Shown here piece by piece: positions 8,632-17,336 of a stretch of 53,975 nt of DNA. This DNA comes from Bacteroidota bacterium. GTDB taxonomy: Bacteria; Bacteroidota; Bacteroidia; Chitinophagales; Chitinophagaceae. The stretch covers positions 1 through 53,975 of the forward strand of contig JAFAEW010000045.1 of assembly GCA_023423835.1 (NCBI GenBank), in the 5' to 3' direction. Positions within the stretch are counted from its first letter, which is position 1, and every line of letters begins with the position of its first letter. Below the pieces are notes generated by a model. It did not search any database, was not told the DNA's origin, and saw only the letters and a list, made by a program, of their open reading frames with translations. Position numbers and translations under genes: made by a program.

Positions 8632-9387
8632 ATGAGTTTTGCCGGAAAAAACTTTCGTTATCTCCGCAAGCTTCGCGGATGGACGCAGGAAGAATTTGCA
8701 AACAAACTGAAGATCAAACGTTCGCTGGTAGGTGCGTATGAAGAAGGGCGCGCAGAACCGCGTCTTGATGTATTGGAAAACATTGCTTCCATCTTCAAGC
8801 TTACGCTCGACCAATTGCTGTTGACCGATTTAGCTGCGTCCGGTAAAGCGGGAAGTTATCTTGATAAAAGACGGGAAATGAAACTGACGGGAAATGCGCA
8901 GATCATCCAGTTCGTTCCGGTAAAAGCTGCAGCAGGATATCTCGCAGGATACGCCGATCCCGATTTTCTCGACGAATTAAACACCTTCACATTGCCCATG
9001 CTCGCTGCAGGTAATTACAGAGCATTTGAAATTGTGGGAGACAGCATGTTACCCACGCCAAGCGGAAGCGTGATTGTGGCAGAAAAAACGGAAAATCTGG
9101 AAGATATCAAAAGCAGCAATACCTACATCGTCGTTTCAAAAGGGGAAGGCATCGTGTATAAACGCGTCATGAAAAATAACCGGCTGAAAAATAAGTTTAC
9201 GCTCGTAAGCGACAATCCTCAATATTCGCCCTACAATATCAGCAAAGAAGATATCATTGAAGTTTGGAAAGCACAGATGATCATCACCAAAGCAAACATG
9301 GAACAAAGATGGAATGTGAATCAGCTTGCCGGTCTTGTCAGTAATCTTCAGGAACAGGTATCAACCCTCAAGAGAAAATTAAATTGA
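8632..9387 (+). CDS. LexA-like XRE-family regulator with S24 peptidase domain
   Basis: Likely DNA-damage- or stress-responsive repressor. Residues 6-65 form a cI/XRE helix-turn-helix (LRGWTQEEFANKLKIKRSLVGAYEEGRAEP). Residues 95-215 form a LexA/UmuD-like S24 domain with GDSMLP (Ser138), IVYKRV (Lys177) as the candidate Ser-Lys dyad, and an Ala101-Gly102 pair in AAAGYLAG at the position of the LexA autocleavage site. A C-terminal 30-residue heptad-like tail (LVSNLQEQVSTLKRKL) may aid oligomerisation. It is followed after 13 nt by radA on the same strand, linking it to recombinational repair. Cleavage competence and RecA dependence are inference. It is not canonical LexA, whose DNA-binding domain is winged-helix. 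Confidence 0.88.
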   Translation: MSFAGKNFRYLRKLRGWTQEEFANKLKIKRSLVGAYEEGRAEPRLDVLENIASIFKLTLDQLLLTDLAASGKAGSYLDKRREMKLTGNAQIIQFVPVKAAAGYLAGYADPDFLDELNTFTLPMLAAGNYRAFEIVGDSMLPTPSGSVIVAEKTENLEDIKSSNTYIVVSKGEGIVYKRVMKNNRLKNKFTLVSDNPQYSPYNISKEDIIEVWKAQMIITKANMEQRWNVNQLAGLVSNLQEQVSTLKRKLN

Positions 9388-9400
9388 TCAAAGCCCGCAA

Positions 9401-10765
9401 ATGAGTAAAGTAAAAACTGCTTTTTTTTGCAGCAATTGCGGCCATGAAAGTCCGAAATGGCTCGGGAAATGCCCGGCCTGTCTGCAATGGAATACGTTTG
9501 TAGAAGAAGTGGTTGAAAAATCAAAAACCAATTTCGATAATTTCGTTTCCAAACCCGCAAGGCAATCTTCGGTTATTGCTTTGAATGAAGTCAGCAGCAT
9601 TGAAGAGAAACGGATAATTACAAAAGATGGAGAACTGAACCGCGCCCTCGGTGGCGGAATTGTTGCCGGCAGCATCGTACTCGTGGCAGGCGAACCGGGA
9701 ATTGGGAAAAGCACGCTTTTATTGCAGGACAGCCTGGAAATGAAAGACAGTCGCGTGTTGTACGTGAGTGGAGAAGAAAGTGAACAACAGATAAAAATGC
9801 GAGCCGACCGGCTGAAGATCAACAGCGAAAATTTTTATCTTCTGACTGATATTTCCATCGGCAAAATATTCAAGGAAGTAAAGAAGCTGCAGCCGGATTT
9901 AGTAATCATTGATTCTATTCAAACCCTTCAGTCAGACAACCTTGATTCCGCACCGGGTACCATCTCGCAGATCCGGGAATGTACGGCGGCTTTTCAGCGA
10001 TTTGCTAAGGAAACAAATACACCGGTGTTTCTTATCGGACATATCACCAAGGACGGATCGATTGCCGGTCCGAAATTACTCGAACACATGGTTGATACGG
10101 TCTTACAATTTGAAGGAGACCGGAATTATGTTTACCGGATTCTACGAACCCTGAAAAACCGGTTTGGAAGCACATCGGAACTGGGCATTTATGAAATGAC
10201 AGGCGAAGGCATGCGCGGCGTCATCAATCCATCTGAAATCCTAATTCATCCTAAGGAAGAGCAGCTAAGCGGCAGCGCGATAGCAGCAAGTATGGAAGGA
10301 TTAAGACCGCTGTTAATTGAAGTACAGGCGCTGGTAACGCAAAGCGTTTACGGCACGCCGCAACGAACAGTTTCTGGCCTTGATTTGAGAAGATTGCAAC
10401 TGCTGCTGGCCGTACTCGAAAAAAGAGGCGGATTTCATTTTGGTGTAAAGGATGTTTTTATCAACATAGCCGGCGGACTGAAGGTAGAAGATCCCTCAAT
10501 TGACCTTGCGGTTATCTGTGCATTATTATCATCTTTCGAAGACGTGCCTTTGTCAACCGGACTCTGCTTTGCCGGAGAGGTTGGACTAAATGGTGAAATC
10601 AGGGCTGTTAAAAGAATTGAAGAAAGAATCGCCGAAGCTGAAAAGCTTGGATTTGAGAAGATCATCGTTTCGAAGTTTAATAAGAAAGGCTTTGAAAAAA
10701 AGAATTCTTCCATCGAGGTAATCGCCCTTTCAAAAGTGGAAGAGGTATACCGGTATTTGTTTTAA
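9401..10765 (+). CDS. radA: DNA repair protein RadA (Sms)
   Basis: RecA-like ATPase/helicase that drives branch migration and processing of recombination intermediates. 454 residues, standard length. Visible in order: zinc finger C10-x2-C13...C24-x2-C27 (FFCSNCGHES, KCPACLQW), Walker A GEPGIGKS (97-104), Walker B-like DLVIIDSIQTL, RadA-specific KNRFG (252-256), and the C-terminal Lon-protease-like domain (about 290-454, VYGTPQRTVSGLDLRRLQLLLAVL split by GEVGLNGEIRAV). It starts 13 nt after the LexA-like gene, so the two are very likely co-transcribed. Confidence 0.98.
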   Translation: MSKVKTAFFCSNCGHESPKWLGKCPACLQWNTFVEEVVEKSKTNFDNFVSKPARQSSVIALNEVSSIEEKRIITKDGELNRALGGGIVAGSIVLVAGEPGIGKSTLLLQDSLEMKDSRVLYVSGEESEQQIKMRADRLKINSENFYLLTDISIGKIFKEVKKLQPDLVIIDSIQTLQSDNLDSAPGTISQIRECTAAFQRFAKETNTPVFLIGHITKDGSIAGPKLLEHMVDTVLQFEGDRNYVYRILRTLKNRFGSTSELGIYEMTGEGMRGVINPSEILIHPKEEQLSGSAIAASMEGLRPLLIEVQALVTQSVYGTPQRTVSGLDLRRLQLLLAVLEKRGGFHFGVKDVFINIAGGLKVEDPSIDLAVICALLSSFEDVPLSTGLCFAGEVGLNGEIRAVKRIEERIAEAEKLGFEKIIVSKFNKKGFEKKNSSIEVIALSKVEEVYRYLF

Positions 10766-10859
10766 CCCACTTCAGGGCGTAGCTGGTTGCATCGTTTCTA
10801 TTTTGAAATTTGCAGGTCTGTGAATCGTTGTTTTCCGTTAGTTTTAGTATTTTCAACTG

Positions 10860-11561
10860 ATGTTTTCACCTATCCTTTCATACCTGAATGATTTCAGCCA
10901 CCTGTTTTTCCCGCACATTTGTGAAGGTTGCGGATCAGATGTATTGGAAGCTGATCATATGATCTGCCAGAAATGCCTCCACCAACTGCCGGATACCGGG
11001 TTTTTTCTCCATCCTGACAATCCGGTTGAAAACAAATTCAAGGGCCACATCCGAATTGAGGCGGCAGGCAGTGCTTTTTATTTTACTAAAAATTCGCTGT
11101 TGCAAAAACTGGTAATCGCCCTGAAATATTTTGGCAACAAAGAAATCGGATTTTATCTAGGAACGTTGACAGGATTGCAACTGCTCGAGTCAGGAAGGTT
11201 TGATGAGGTGGACGTTTTGGTTCCTCTCCCATTAAATCCCAAAAAAGAAAAGAAAAGAGGATATAACCAGGCGGCCGTAATAGCTTTGGGTATCGCTTCC
11301 GTATTTAAAAAACCCGTTCTCGAGAAAGGATTGGAACGGATAATCTTTACCGAAACACAAACGCAGAAAGACCGGATCAGCCGTTGGCAAAATATGCAGG
11401 GCGTTTTTGCTGCCTCAGCCGACAACATTCTTCAGGGCAAACACATTCTGTTGATTGACGATATCATAACTACCGGTGCTACGCTCGAAACCTGCGGCGA
11501 ACAGGTGCTTCAGATCCCGGGAACAAAGCTTAGCATCGCAACGGTCGGATTTACAATCTGA
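10860..11561 (+). CDS. ComF family protein (phosphoribosyltransferase-like)
   Basis: ComF-type proteins are needed for DNA uptake in competent bacteria and recycle DNA through unknown chemistry; many non-competent bacteria also carry them. The 233-residue protein has the N-terminal four-Cys zinc motif CEGC...CQKC (Cys21, 24, 36, 39), a central hydrophobic core including LPLNPKKEKKRGYNQA, and the PRPP-binding loop LLIDDIITTGAT (197-208). The next gene is convergent and only 5 bp away. It lies downstream of radA with a 94-bp gap, which probably contains its own promoter. Confidence 0.92.
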   Translation: MFSPILSYLNDFSHLFFPHICEGCGSDVLEADHMICQKCLHQLPDTGFFLHPDNPVENKFKGHIRIEAAGSAFYFTKNSLLQKLVIALKYFGNKEIGFYLGTLTGLQLLESGRFDEVDVLVPLPLNPKKEKKRGYNQAAVIALGIASVFKKPVLEKGLERIIFTETQTQKDRISRWQNMQGVFAASADNILQGKHILLIDDIITTGATLETCGEQVLQIPGTKLSIATVGFTI

Positions 11562-11566
11562 GCGCA

Positions 11567-12622
11567 CTATGAATCCTGAGCAGTTTTTCTATTGCGTTGC
11601 ACCCAGGTATGTTGCAGGATAACCATAAGGATTACCATCAGCGGCGTTGCCAATACAAGTCCCCATCCGCCCGAAAATGGTGAAATCAGCAGTTGCGCAA
11701 TAATGATCAGGGCCGGAGGTATATTGATTAGCTTTCGCTGAACGGTTGGCGTAATGAAGTTACTTTCAAGCACCTGGATCAGGATATACAATCCTGCCAC
11801 TATGAGGGCAGTGGTAAAGCCCTGCATCGAAGCCACTAAAACAGCCGGTATCATGGCGATGAGCGGGCCAAAATTGGGAATGAAATTGAGCGCGCCTGCC
11901 AGCAAGGCCAATGCGAGCCACATCGGCAATCCCAATATCAGCAATCCGATTGCCGTGAGAACGAAAACCACGAACATGGCGAAGATTTTTCCTTTAAGCC
12001 ACTTCTCCAGGCTGCCGGCAATTTTTTGCAGAACCTTTTTTGTCTTCGATCGCGATTTTTTTGGCACCAGTTTCAAAAATCCGCTTGAATAAAGATTTGG
12101 AGAAACAGTGAAAAAAATTCCGATGATTATTACCACATATAAATCACCGAACACTCCGAAGGTGCTTTTAAACAAAGTATCTACAACTTCCTTCGCCTTT
12201 TTTATCGATTCGGGAGAAGAAGCTTTTTCCACGATCGATCTGCCCCAACTCGTACTATTCAGCTGTCGCTTTACATTTTCAACAGTCGCAGGTAACGTTT
12301 CAGAAAGCTCGGCTGTTTGTCCGGCAACCTTGGCGCCGATCAACCACAACAATCCCGCAATAAAGAGGAAGGTAAACACTACAGCTACCACCAGAGAATA
12401 AGAGGATTTCCATCCGGTCCAGCGGCAGATCATCCTGCCAAATCCACGGAAGAAAATTGCAATCAGTGCGCCGGCAAAAACCAGCAGTAAAACACTAAAT
12501 GTTGCCTTTGCAAGTAAAACGAGGATAACGATCAAAGCCAGAACCCATCCTGCTTTCCACACCTTGCGCATTAAACCACTGTCACTTTCATTTCCTGTCA
12601 TTACCTTAACATCATCAATCAT
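11567..12622 (-). CDS. AI-2E family transporter (PerM/YdiK-like)
   Basis: Polytopic inner-membrane protein of the AI-2 exporter superfamily; some members export autoinducer-2, others act as Na+/H+ antiporters, so the substrate is unknown. 351 residues with about eight hydrophobic segments, the typical soluble loop (about 90-160, AELSETLPATVENVKRQL), and the family core GALNFIPNFGPLIAMIPAVLVA followed by QVLESNFITPTVQRKLINIPP. It is divergent from the copper-storage gene. The sequence TTCTTTTG (12628-12635, minus) is one mismatch from the -7 consensus and ends 5 nt before the ATG. Confidence 0.93.
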   Translation of the reverse strand: MIDDVKVMTGNESDSGLMRKVWKAGWVLALIVILVLLAKATFSVLLLVFAGALIAIFFRGFGRMICRWTGWKSSYSLVVAVVFTFLFIAGLLWLIGAKVAGQTAELSETLPATVENVKRQLNSTSWGRSIVEKASSPESIKKAKEVVDTLFKSTFGVFGDLYVVIIIGIFFTVSPNLYSSGFLKLVPKKSRSKTKKVLQKIAGSLEKWLKGKIFAMFVVFVLTAIGLLILGLPMWLALALLAGALNFIPNFGPLIAMIPAVLVASMQGFTTALIVAGLYILIQVLESNFITPTVQRKLINIPPALIIIAQLLISPFSGGWGLVLATPLMVILMVILQHTWVQRNRKTAQDS

Positions 12623-12688
12623 TGGTCCAAAAGAAAAGCTGTGGCTTCATTTTTGTAACAATGCTTCCCTAACCACAAATTTTTTCTC

Positions 12689-13015
12689 ATGAATAATTCT
12701 TATCAGGATTGTATCGAAGCGTGCCTGAGATGTGCCTCTGCCTGTAACCATTGTGCAGCAGCCTGTACCCGGGAGGATGATGTGAAGATGATGGCAGAAT
12801 GCATCCGGCTTGATATGGAATGTGCAACCCTTTGCTACACCGCGGCACAGCTAATGAGCATGAACAGCGAAAGCGCAAAAGATGTTTGCAGGATTTGCGC
12901 GGAGGTTTGCGAAAAATGCGGAAATGAATGTGCAAAACACGCGGCTCAACATTGCCAGGAATGTGCGAAGCAATGCAAGGCATGCGCACAGGAATGCCGA
13001 ACGATGGCAGCCTAA
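12689..13015 (+). CDS. Four-helix-bundle copper-storage protein (Csp3-like)
   Basis: Predicted cytosolic copper sponge. The 108-residue protein has 19 cysteines (residues 8, 12, 15, 19, 22, 26, 38, 45, 49, 67, 70, 74, 77, 81, 89, 92, 96, 99, 103) spaced 3-4 apart so that they face one side of each helix, plus CxxxC/CxxC pairs with His21, His84 and His88. This is the pattern of Csp proteins (DUF326), whose thiol-lined core binds many Cu(I). There is no signal peptide, which fits the cytosolic Csp3 type rather than the exported Csp1 type. No copper ATPase, CueR or CsoR gene lies nearby. CATTTTTG at 12648-12655 is a plausible one-mismatch -7 element. Confidence 0.92.
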   Translation: MNNSYQDCIEACLRCASACNHCAAACTREDDVKMMAECIRLDMECATLCYTAAQLMSMNSESAKDVCRICAEVCEKCGNECAKHAAQHCQECAKQCKACAQECRTMAA

Positions 13016-13081
13016 GACGAAAACCGCTTTCAGAGCGCAAACTAATTCTGTAATATTGCAGCTATCATTAATCGAAGCTGC

Positions 13082-13960
13082 ATGATACGTTGTATACTTT
13101 CGCTCGTACTATCGCTGGCGCTGTCTTCCTTCGTGTCCGATTGTTATGGTCAACAGGACAGCTCGCTCTATGAAGTCACGAAGGATACCGCTGAACCCGG
13201 AATATCGGCTGCCACCTACCTGCTTTTGTTGAAAGATAATTTCACAGCGGAAATTGCTGCACCATTCAAACAAAACAAACAGGATTGGTTAAAGAGCGGA
13301 ATCTTTGTTGTGGCTACCGCAGGGTTAATCGCACTCGATAAACCGGTGCAAAAACTCGCGACCGGCATAAGTGAACCGGGAAGCAATTATTATAAAATCA
13401 ATTCATCTATTTCAGACTTCGGAGGAATTCCGTTGATCGTATCGGTAGCGGCTTTGGGAGCGTCGGGTCTTGCATTTCATGACGACAAGCTGAAAAATAC
13501 CGCACTAATGGCTTCGCAGGCATATATTACTGCCACTGCTTTTTCAACAACAATAAAATACGTATCCGGACGTGAACGGCCGGATTTAAACGGGCAATCT
13601 TCCGGCAGATTCTTAGGGCCGATTCATGGTATAAAAACCGGGGAAGGTTCCTTTCCTTCGCGACATACAGCCGTTGCGTTTTCCACTGCAACCGTTTTTG
13701 CCACTGCTTACCGGGATTCTCCCTGGATTCCCGCAGTTTCCTATGGCATTGCGACTTTAATCGGACTTAGCAGAATCAACACAAATGAACATTCGTTGAG
13801 CGACGTTTTTGTAGGAGCTGCTCTCGGATTCGTTTCGGGAAAACAGGTTATGAATCGGTATCGCTTGCTTAAAAATGAAACCGCCGGACAACTTAAATGG
13901 AATGCCGGTTATTCAAACGGGCATATTGAGATAGGGATCAGATATCTTGCAGGAAATTAA
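13082..13960 (+). CDS. Secreted PAP2-family phosphatase
   Basis: Acid phosphatase/lipid phosphatase of the PAP2 superfamily; possible substrates include undecaprenyl pyrophosphate, phosphatidic acid or lipid A phosphates. The 292-residue product has an N-terminal signal sequence (residues 1-23, ending CYG) and the three-part active site: KX6RP (Lys159-Arg166-Pro167), PSRH (192-195) and SRX5HX3D (Ser230, His237, Asp241). Several hydrophobic segments surround the motifs, so it may be membrane-embedded with a periplasmic or outer-membrane orientation. TAATATTG about 30 nt upstream is a one-mismatch -7 element. Single-gene unit, convergent with the SMP-30 gene. Confidence 0.9.
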   Translation: MIRCILSLVLSLALSSFVSDCYGQQDSSLYEVTKDTAEPGISAATYLLLLKDNFTAEIAAPFKQNKQDWLKSGIFVVATAGLIALDKPVQKLATGISEPGSNYYKINSSISDFGGIPLIVSVAALGASGLAFHDDKLKNTALMASQAYITATAFSTTIKYVSGRERPDLNGQSSGRFLGPIHGIKTGEGSFPSRHTAVAFSTATVFATAYRDSPWIPAVSYGIATLIGLSRINTNEHSLSDVFVGAALGFVSGKQVMNRYRLLKNETAGQLKWNAGYSNGHIEIGIRYLAGN

Positions 13961-13995
13961 ACCTTTCAGATTCCAAATCCATAACCAAATTCTCA

Positions 13996-14868
13996 TCATC
14001 CTTCAGCAAACCTCCTCTGTGAAGGACCGGTCGTATTCGTTTCTATCATAAACACACTTCCTGAAAGCGGATATTGCTTTTTCTGATTGGCATCAAGGTC
14101 TCTCTGGGAAGAGGTTACAAAAAGAAGATTTCGAGTTGCACCTCCAAAACAACAACTGGTAGCATAAGGAACTGGCATCTTAATTTCATCGATCCTTTTT
14201 CCCCTGTTATCAAAACGCAATAGCTTTGATCCTCCCCAAAGGGCTACCCAAAAGCCGCCTTCATCGTCAAGACACATCCCGTCAGGAAATTCATCCTTTT
14301 CAAATTCAATAAAATTCCGCTGATTGAAAATATTTCCCGTCTCGGCTTCATAGTCGAAAGCGTAGATCAGGTGCTGTGGCGTATCGGTCAGGAAAAAGGT
14401 TTTATGATCGCTGCTCCATTTCATGCCATTGGGGATAAACAGATTCTCTTTTAAAATTTTTACCCGGTGTGTAGCATCTACGCTGAATAATTTTCCAACC
14501 GGAGCATCGCCTTTACTGTTCATTGTTCCGGCGACAAACCTTCCCGCCGGATCTACGGTTCCATCATTGAACCGAAGATCCTGTCCGGTTGGCAGGCGAA
14601 AAATCAATTCAACCGATTTGGTAGCTTCTGAAAAAATTCCGATCCCATCCCTCATACCCATAATTACCCTTCTTTCATTTATAAGCGCAAGAACGCCGAC
14701 GGGTTGCCCCACATTGAATGTTTCTACCGTATCGCTATTGATATCGCCTTTAAAAAATTTGCCTTCGGAGATATCTACCCAATACAGTTTTTGCGCTTCC
14801 GGATCCCAAACGGGTCCTTCACCGTGAATCGCTTTCGTTTGTTCGAAAACAGGAATCGGTTCTTTCAT
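13996..14868 (-). CDS. SMP-30/gluconolactonase family protein
   Basis: Six-bladed beta-propeller lactonase of the SMP-30/regucalcin family, expected to hydrolyse a sugar lactone using one divalent metal. 290 residues. The metal-ligand Glu is in IHGEGPVWD near the N-terminus; other family landmarks are LRFNDGTVDPAGRFVAGTM, NGMKWSSDHKTFFLTDTPQHLIYAFDYE and FPDGMCLDDEGGFWVALWGG. There is no signal peptide, so it is cytoplasmic. No sugar-acid catabolism genes are adjacent, and the substrate cannot be deduced. It is divergent from the histidine-kinase gene. Confidence 0.93.
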   Translation of the reverse strand: MKEPIPVFEQTKAIHGEGPVWDPEAQKLYWVDISEGKFFKGDINSDTVETFNVGQPVGVLALINERRVIMGMRDGIGIFSEATKSVELIFRLPTGQDLRFNDGTVDPAGRFVAGTMNSKGDAPVGKLFSVDATHRVKILKENLFIPNGMKWSSDHKTFFLTDTPQHLIYAFDYEAETGNIFNQRNFIEFEKDEFPDGMCLDDEGGFWVALWGGSKLLRFDNRGKRIDEIKMPVPYATSCCFGGATRNLLFVTSSQRDLDANQKKQYPLSGSVFMIETNTTGPSQRRFAEG

Positions 14869-14928
14869 CCTTAAATGTTTGATTTATCCATAAATAAAGC
14901 CGTGCCAGCTCTCCATATCTTTCATTTA

Positions 14929-14955
14929 TTGTTTGGATAAAGAAATTTACATTTG
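14929..14955 (+). promoter_or_regulatory. Promoter of the PAS histidine kinase operon
   Basis: TTG at 14929-14931, 16-nt spacer, then TACATTTG (14948-14955), an exact TAnnTTTG. The predicted start is about 20 nt before the ATG at 14980, which rules against translation from the TTG at 14953 inside the -7 element. Confidence 0.68.
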
Positions 14956-14979
14956 CCACAATTCAAAAGGGTGTTTCTG

Positions 14980-16245
14980 ATGGATTTAAAAGAGGACAGA
15001 ACGATTCAGGATTCGAGACAATTTGAGGCGCTGTTTAATTTCGCCACCATCGGTATTATTATCAGTAACCAGCGTGGACAAATCGTAAACTTCAATAAAC
15101 AGGCAGAACAATTATTCGGGTTTGAAAAGACAGAAGTTTTGGGAAAGGCGATAGAGATTCTTATTCCCGCTGCTTCCCGCTCCGCCCATGTTAAATACCG
15201 CGAATTGTTTAATGAACAGCCCCATCCTCGGAAAATGGGTGAAGGCCGCGACCTTAACGGATTGCGCAAAGACGGATCCACTTTTCCTGTGGAAGTGAGC
15301 CTCAGCTATTACAGAATTGAAGGTGAAACTTTTGTGCTCGCATTTGTGGTTGATATCACCTACCGGAAAAAAGGAGAAGTTATAGTATTGCAACAAAAAG
15401 AAGAGTTGCAGCGAGTAACTTCGGAAATCAAAAAGTTGAATGTTGAACTCGAACATAAGGTTGAAGCCCGAACAAAAATGCTTCGGGAAACGCTGGTTGA
15501 ACTTGAAAGATCTAAACAGGAACTTAGCGAAGCTTTCGAAGCAGAAAAAGAGCTGAGTGAACTGAAATCGAGATTTGTAACGATGGCTTCTCATGAATTC
15601 AGAACGCCGTTGAGCACCATTCTTTCCTCGGCCTACATACTACAGCAATACACCAAAGAAGAAGATCAGCCAAAAAGGGACAAACATATTGAACGCATTA
15701 GAAACGCCGTTTACGGCCTCAGGGATATTCTCGAGGATTTTCTTTCTCTGGGAAAGCTGGAAGAAGGAACGGTCGAAGCCAGAATGGAATCGATTTCGGC
15801 CGGCGAGCTCGACGAATTGCTTCATTCGGTCATTAACAGCATGCAACCCGGATTTAAACCCGGTCAGCACGTAAGCTGGGAACAAAGCGTAAAAACGGAT
15901 GTCTCGGTTGACAAAAACCTTTTGAAAAACATCATTATGAACCTCGTTTCAAATGCGTCAAAATTTTCTGGTCAGGGTGCAACTATAAAGATTAGTACCA
16001 GCGTAATCGATGGCGAGTTGATACTTTCGGTTCGGGATCAGGGAATCGGAATTTCGGAAGAAGATCAGCAGCATCTGTTTGAACGGTTTTTCAGGGCAAA
16101 AAATGCAAGCAATATCCAGGGAACTGGCCTGGGATTGAATATTGTGAGCAAATATCTTGAACTGATGAAGGGCAGGGTTAAAATGAAGAGTGAACTGGAA
16201 AAAGGTTCGTGCGTAACTGTGTTTATTCCACAATCAAAAATATAA
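14980..16245 (+). CDS. PAS-domain sensor histidine kinase (soluble)
   Basis: Two-component sensor of 421 residues without transmembrane segments. Domains in order: PAS (about 12-125, FNFATIGIIISNQRGQIVNFNKQAE interrupted as usual, with GRDLNGLRKDGSTFPVEVSL), a coiled-coil linker (about 135-195), HisKA with SHEFRTPLS (His205), and HATPase with N box NIIMNLVSNASKFS, G1 DQGIGIS and G2 GTGLGLNIVSKY. A cytoplasmic signal such as redox, oxygen or a small ligand is likely, but no haem or flavin motif is evident. The receiver-CRP gene begins 12 bp downstream and is the obvious phosphorylation partner. Start chosen from promoter position. Confidence 0.95.
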   Translation: MDLKEDRTIQDSRQFEALFNFATIGIIISNQRGQIVNFNKQAEQLFGFEKTEVLGKAIEILIPAASRSAHVKYRELFNEQPHPRKMGEGRDLNGLRKDGSTFPVEVSLSYYRIEGETFVLAFVVDITYRKKGEVIVLQQKEELQRVTSEIKKLNVELEHKVEARTKMLRETLVELERSKQELSEAFEAEKELSELKSRFVTMASHEFRTPLSTILSSAYILQQYTKEEDQPKRDKHIERIRNAVYGLRDILEDFLSLGKLEEGTVEARMESISAGELDELLHSVINSMQPGFKPGQHVSWEQSVKTDVSVDKNLLKNIIMNLVSNASKFSGQGATIKISTSVIDGELILSVRDQGIGISEEDQQHLFERFFRAKNASNIQGTGLGLNIVSKYLELMKGRVKMKSELEKGSCVTVFIPQSKI

Positions 16246-16257
16246 GCAAGTCCGGAA

Positions 16258-17316
16258 ATGAAAAAGATCCTGGTTATTGAAGACAATCCTGAAGTACGGG
16301 AAAATATTGTTGAAATATTATCGCTTTCCAACTACACTGTGCTGGAAGCGGATAACGGCAAACAGGGTGTGGAACTTGCCATCAAAGAATTGCCTGATCT
16401 CATTGTTTGCGATATCATGATGCCGGTACTTGACGGATATGGGGTTTTGCACATGCTTAGCCGCAACAATGCCACTTCATCCATCCCTTTTATTTTCCTT
16501 ACTGCGAAATCAGAAAAATCGGATTTCAGGAAGGGAATGGAATCCGGAGCCGATGATTACCTTACAAAACCGTTCGATGGAATTGAATTGCTGAATGCGA
16601 TCGAAACCAGGTTTAAAAAAGCCGCCTTGCTCGGGCAAAAATTTACCAATGATCAGGCGGGACTTAATAATTTAATTGCCCATGCAAAAGAGGATGCAAA
16701 GATCTCCTTAACGAGCCCTGAGAGGGAAACCTACTCGTTCCGGAAGAAGCAGGTCTTATACCACGAAGGTCAAAGGCCGGTTCAGGTATATTTTATTATT
16801 AAGGGGAAAGTGAAGATTGCAAGAACCAACGAATACGGAAAGGAACTGATCACCAGTATACTTGGGCCGGGAGATTTCTTCGGCTACATGTCTGTACTCG
16901 AAGAAAAGAACTATGCAGACTCAGCCGAGGTATTAGAAGACGCGGAACTAATGGTGATTCCAAGAACCGATTTTCTGAAACTGATCAACGAGAATAATCA
17001 GATCGCGAAGCAATTTATTAAACTGCTTACGCAAAATGTGGCGGCAAAAGAGGAAGCGCTTCTGAATTTAGCCTATAATTCGCTTAGAAAAAAAGTGTCA
17101 ACCGGTTTATTACAGGTGTATGACAAATTTGGAGGCGATAAAAACGACCGGCTGAACATCGATATTTCGAGGGAAAATTTATCGCATGTCGTTGGTGTGG
17201 CAACCGAATCGCTCATTCGTACGCTCGGGGATTTCAAGAGTGAAAAACTGATTGATATTAGAGAAGGGAAGATCTACATTACAGACGAAAAAAGATTGCG
17301 CAATCTTATCAACTAA
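16258..17316 (+). CDS. Receiver-CRP/FNR fusion transcription factor
   Basis: Response regulator of 352 residues whose output is a CRP/FNR-type regulator. Residues 1-120 are a receiver with the acidic pair E8-D9, phospho-acceptor Asp52 (LIVCDIMMP), Thr82 and Lys104. Residues about 160-280 are a cyclic-nucleotide-binding-like beta-barrel (VLYHEGQRPVQVYFIIKGKVKI), and about 285-345 a winged helix-turn-helix (DISRENLSHVVGVATESLIRTL). In the phosphate-binding cassette the segment GYMSVLEEKNYADSAE lacks the Glu and Arg that contact cAMP in CRP, and there are no FNR-type clustered cysteines, so control by phosphorylation is more likely. Probably co-transcribed with the kinase 12 bp upstream. Confidence 0.93.
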   Translation: MKKILVIEDNPEVRENIVEILSLSNYTVLEADNGKQGVELAIKELPDLIVCDIMMPVLDGYGVLHMLSRNNATSSIPFIFLTAKSEKSDFRKGMESGADDYLTKPFDGIELLNAIETRFKKAALLGQKFTNDQAGLNNLIAHAKEDAKISLTSPERETYSFRKKQVLYHEGQRPVQVYFIIKGKVKIARTNEYGKELITSILGPGDFFGYMSVLEEKNYADSAEVLEDAELMVIPRTDFLKLINENNQIAKQFIKLLTQNVAAKEEALLNLAYNSLRKKVSTGLLQVYDKFGGDKNDRLNIDISRENLSHVVGVATESLIRTLGDFKSEKLIDIREGKIYITDEKRLRNLIN

Positions 17317-17336
17317 GAAATGCGCAATCCGTTAGG

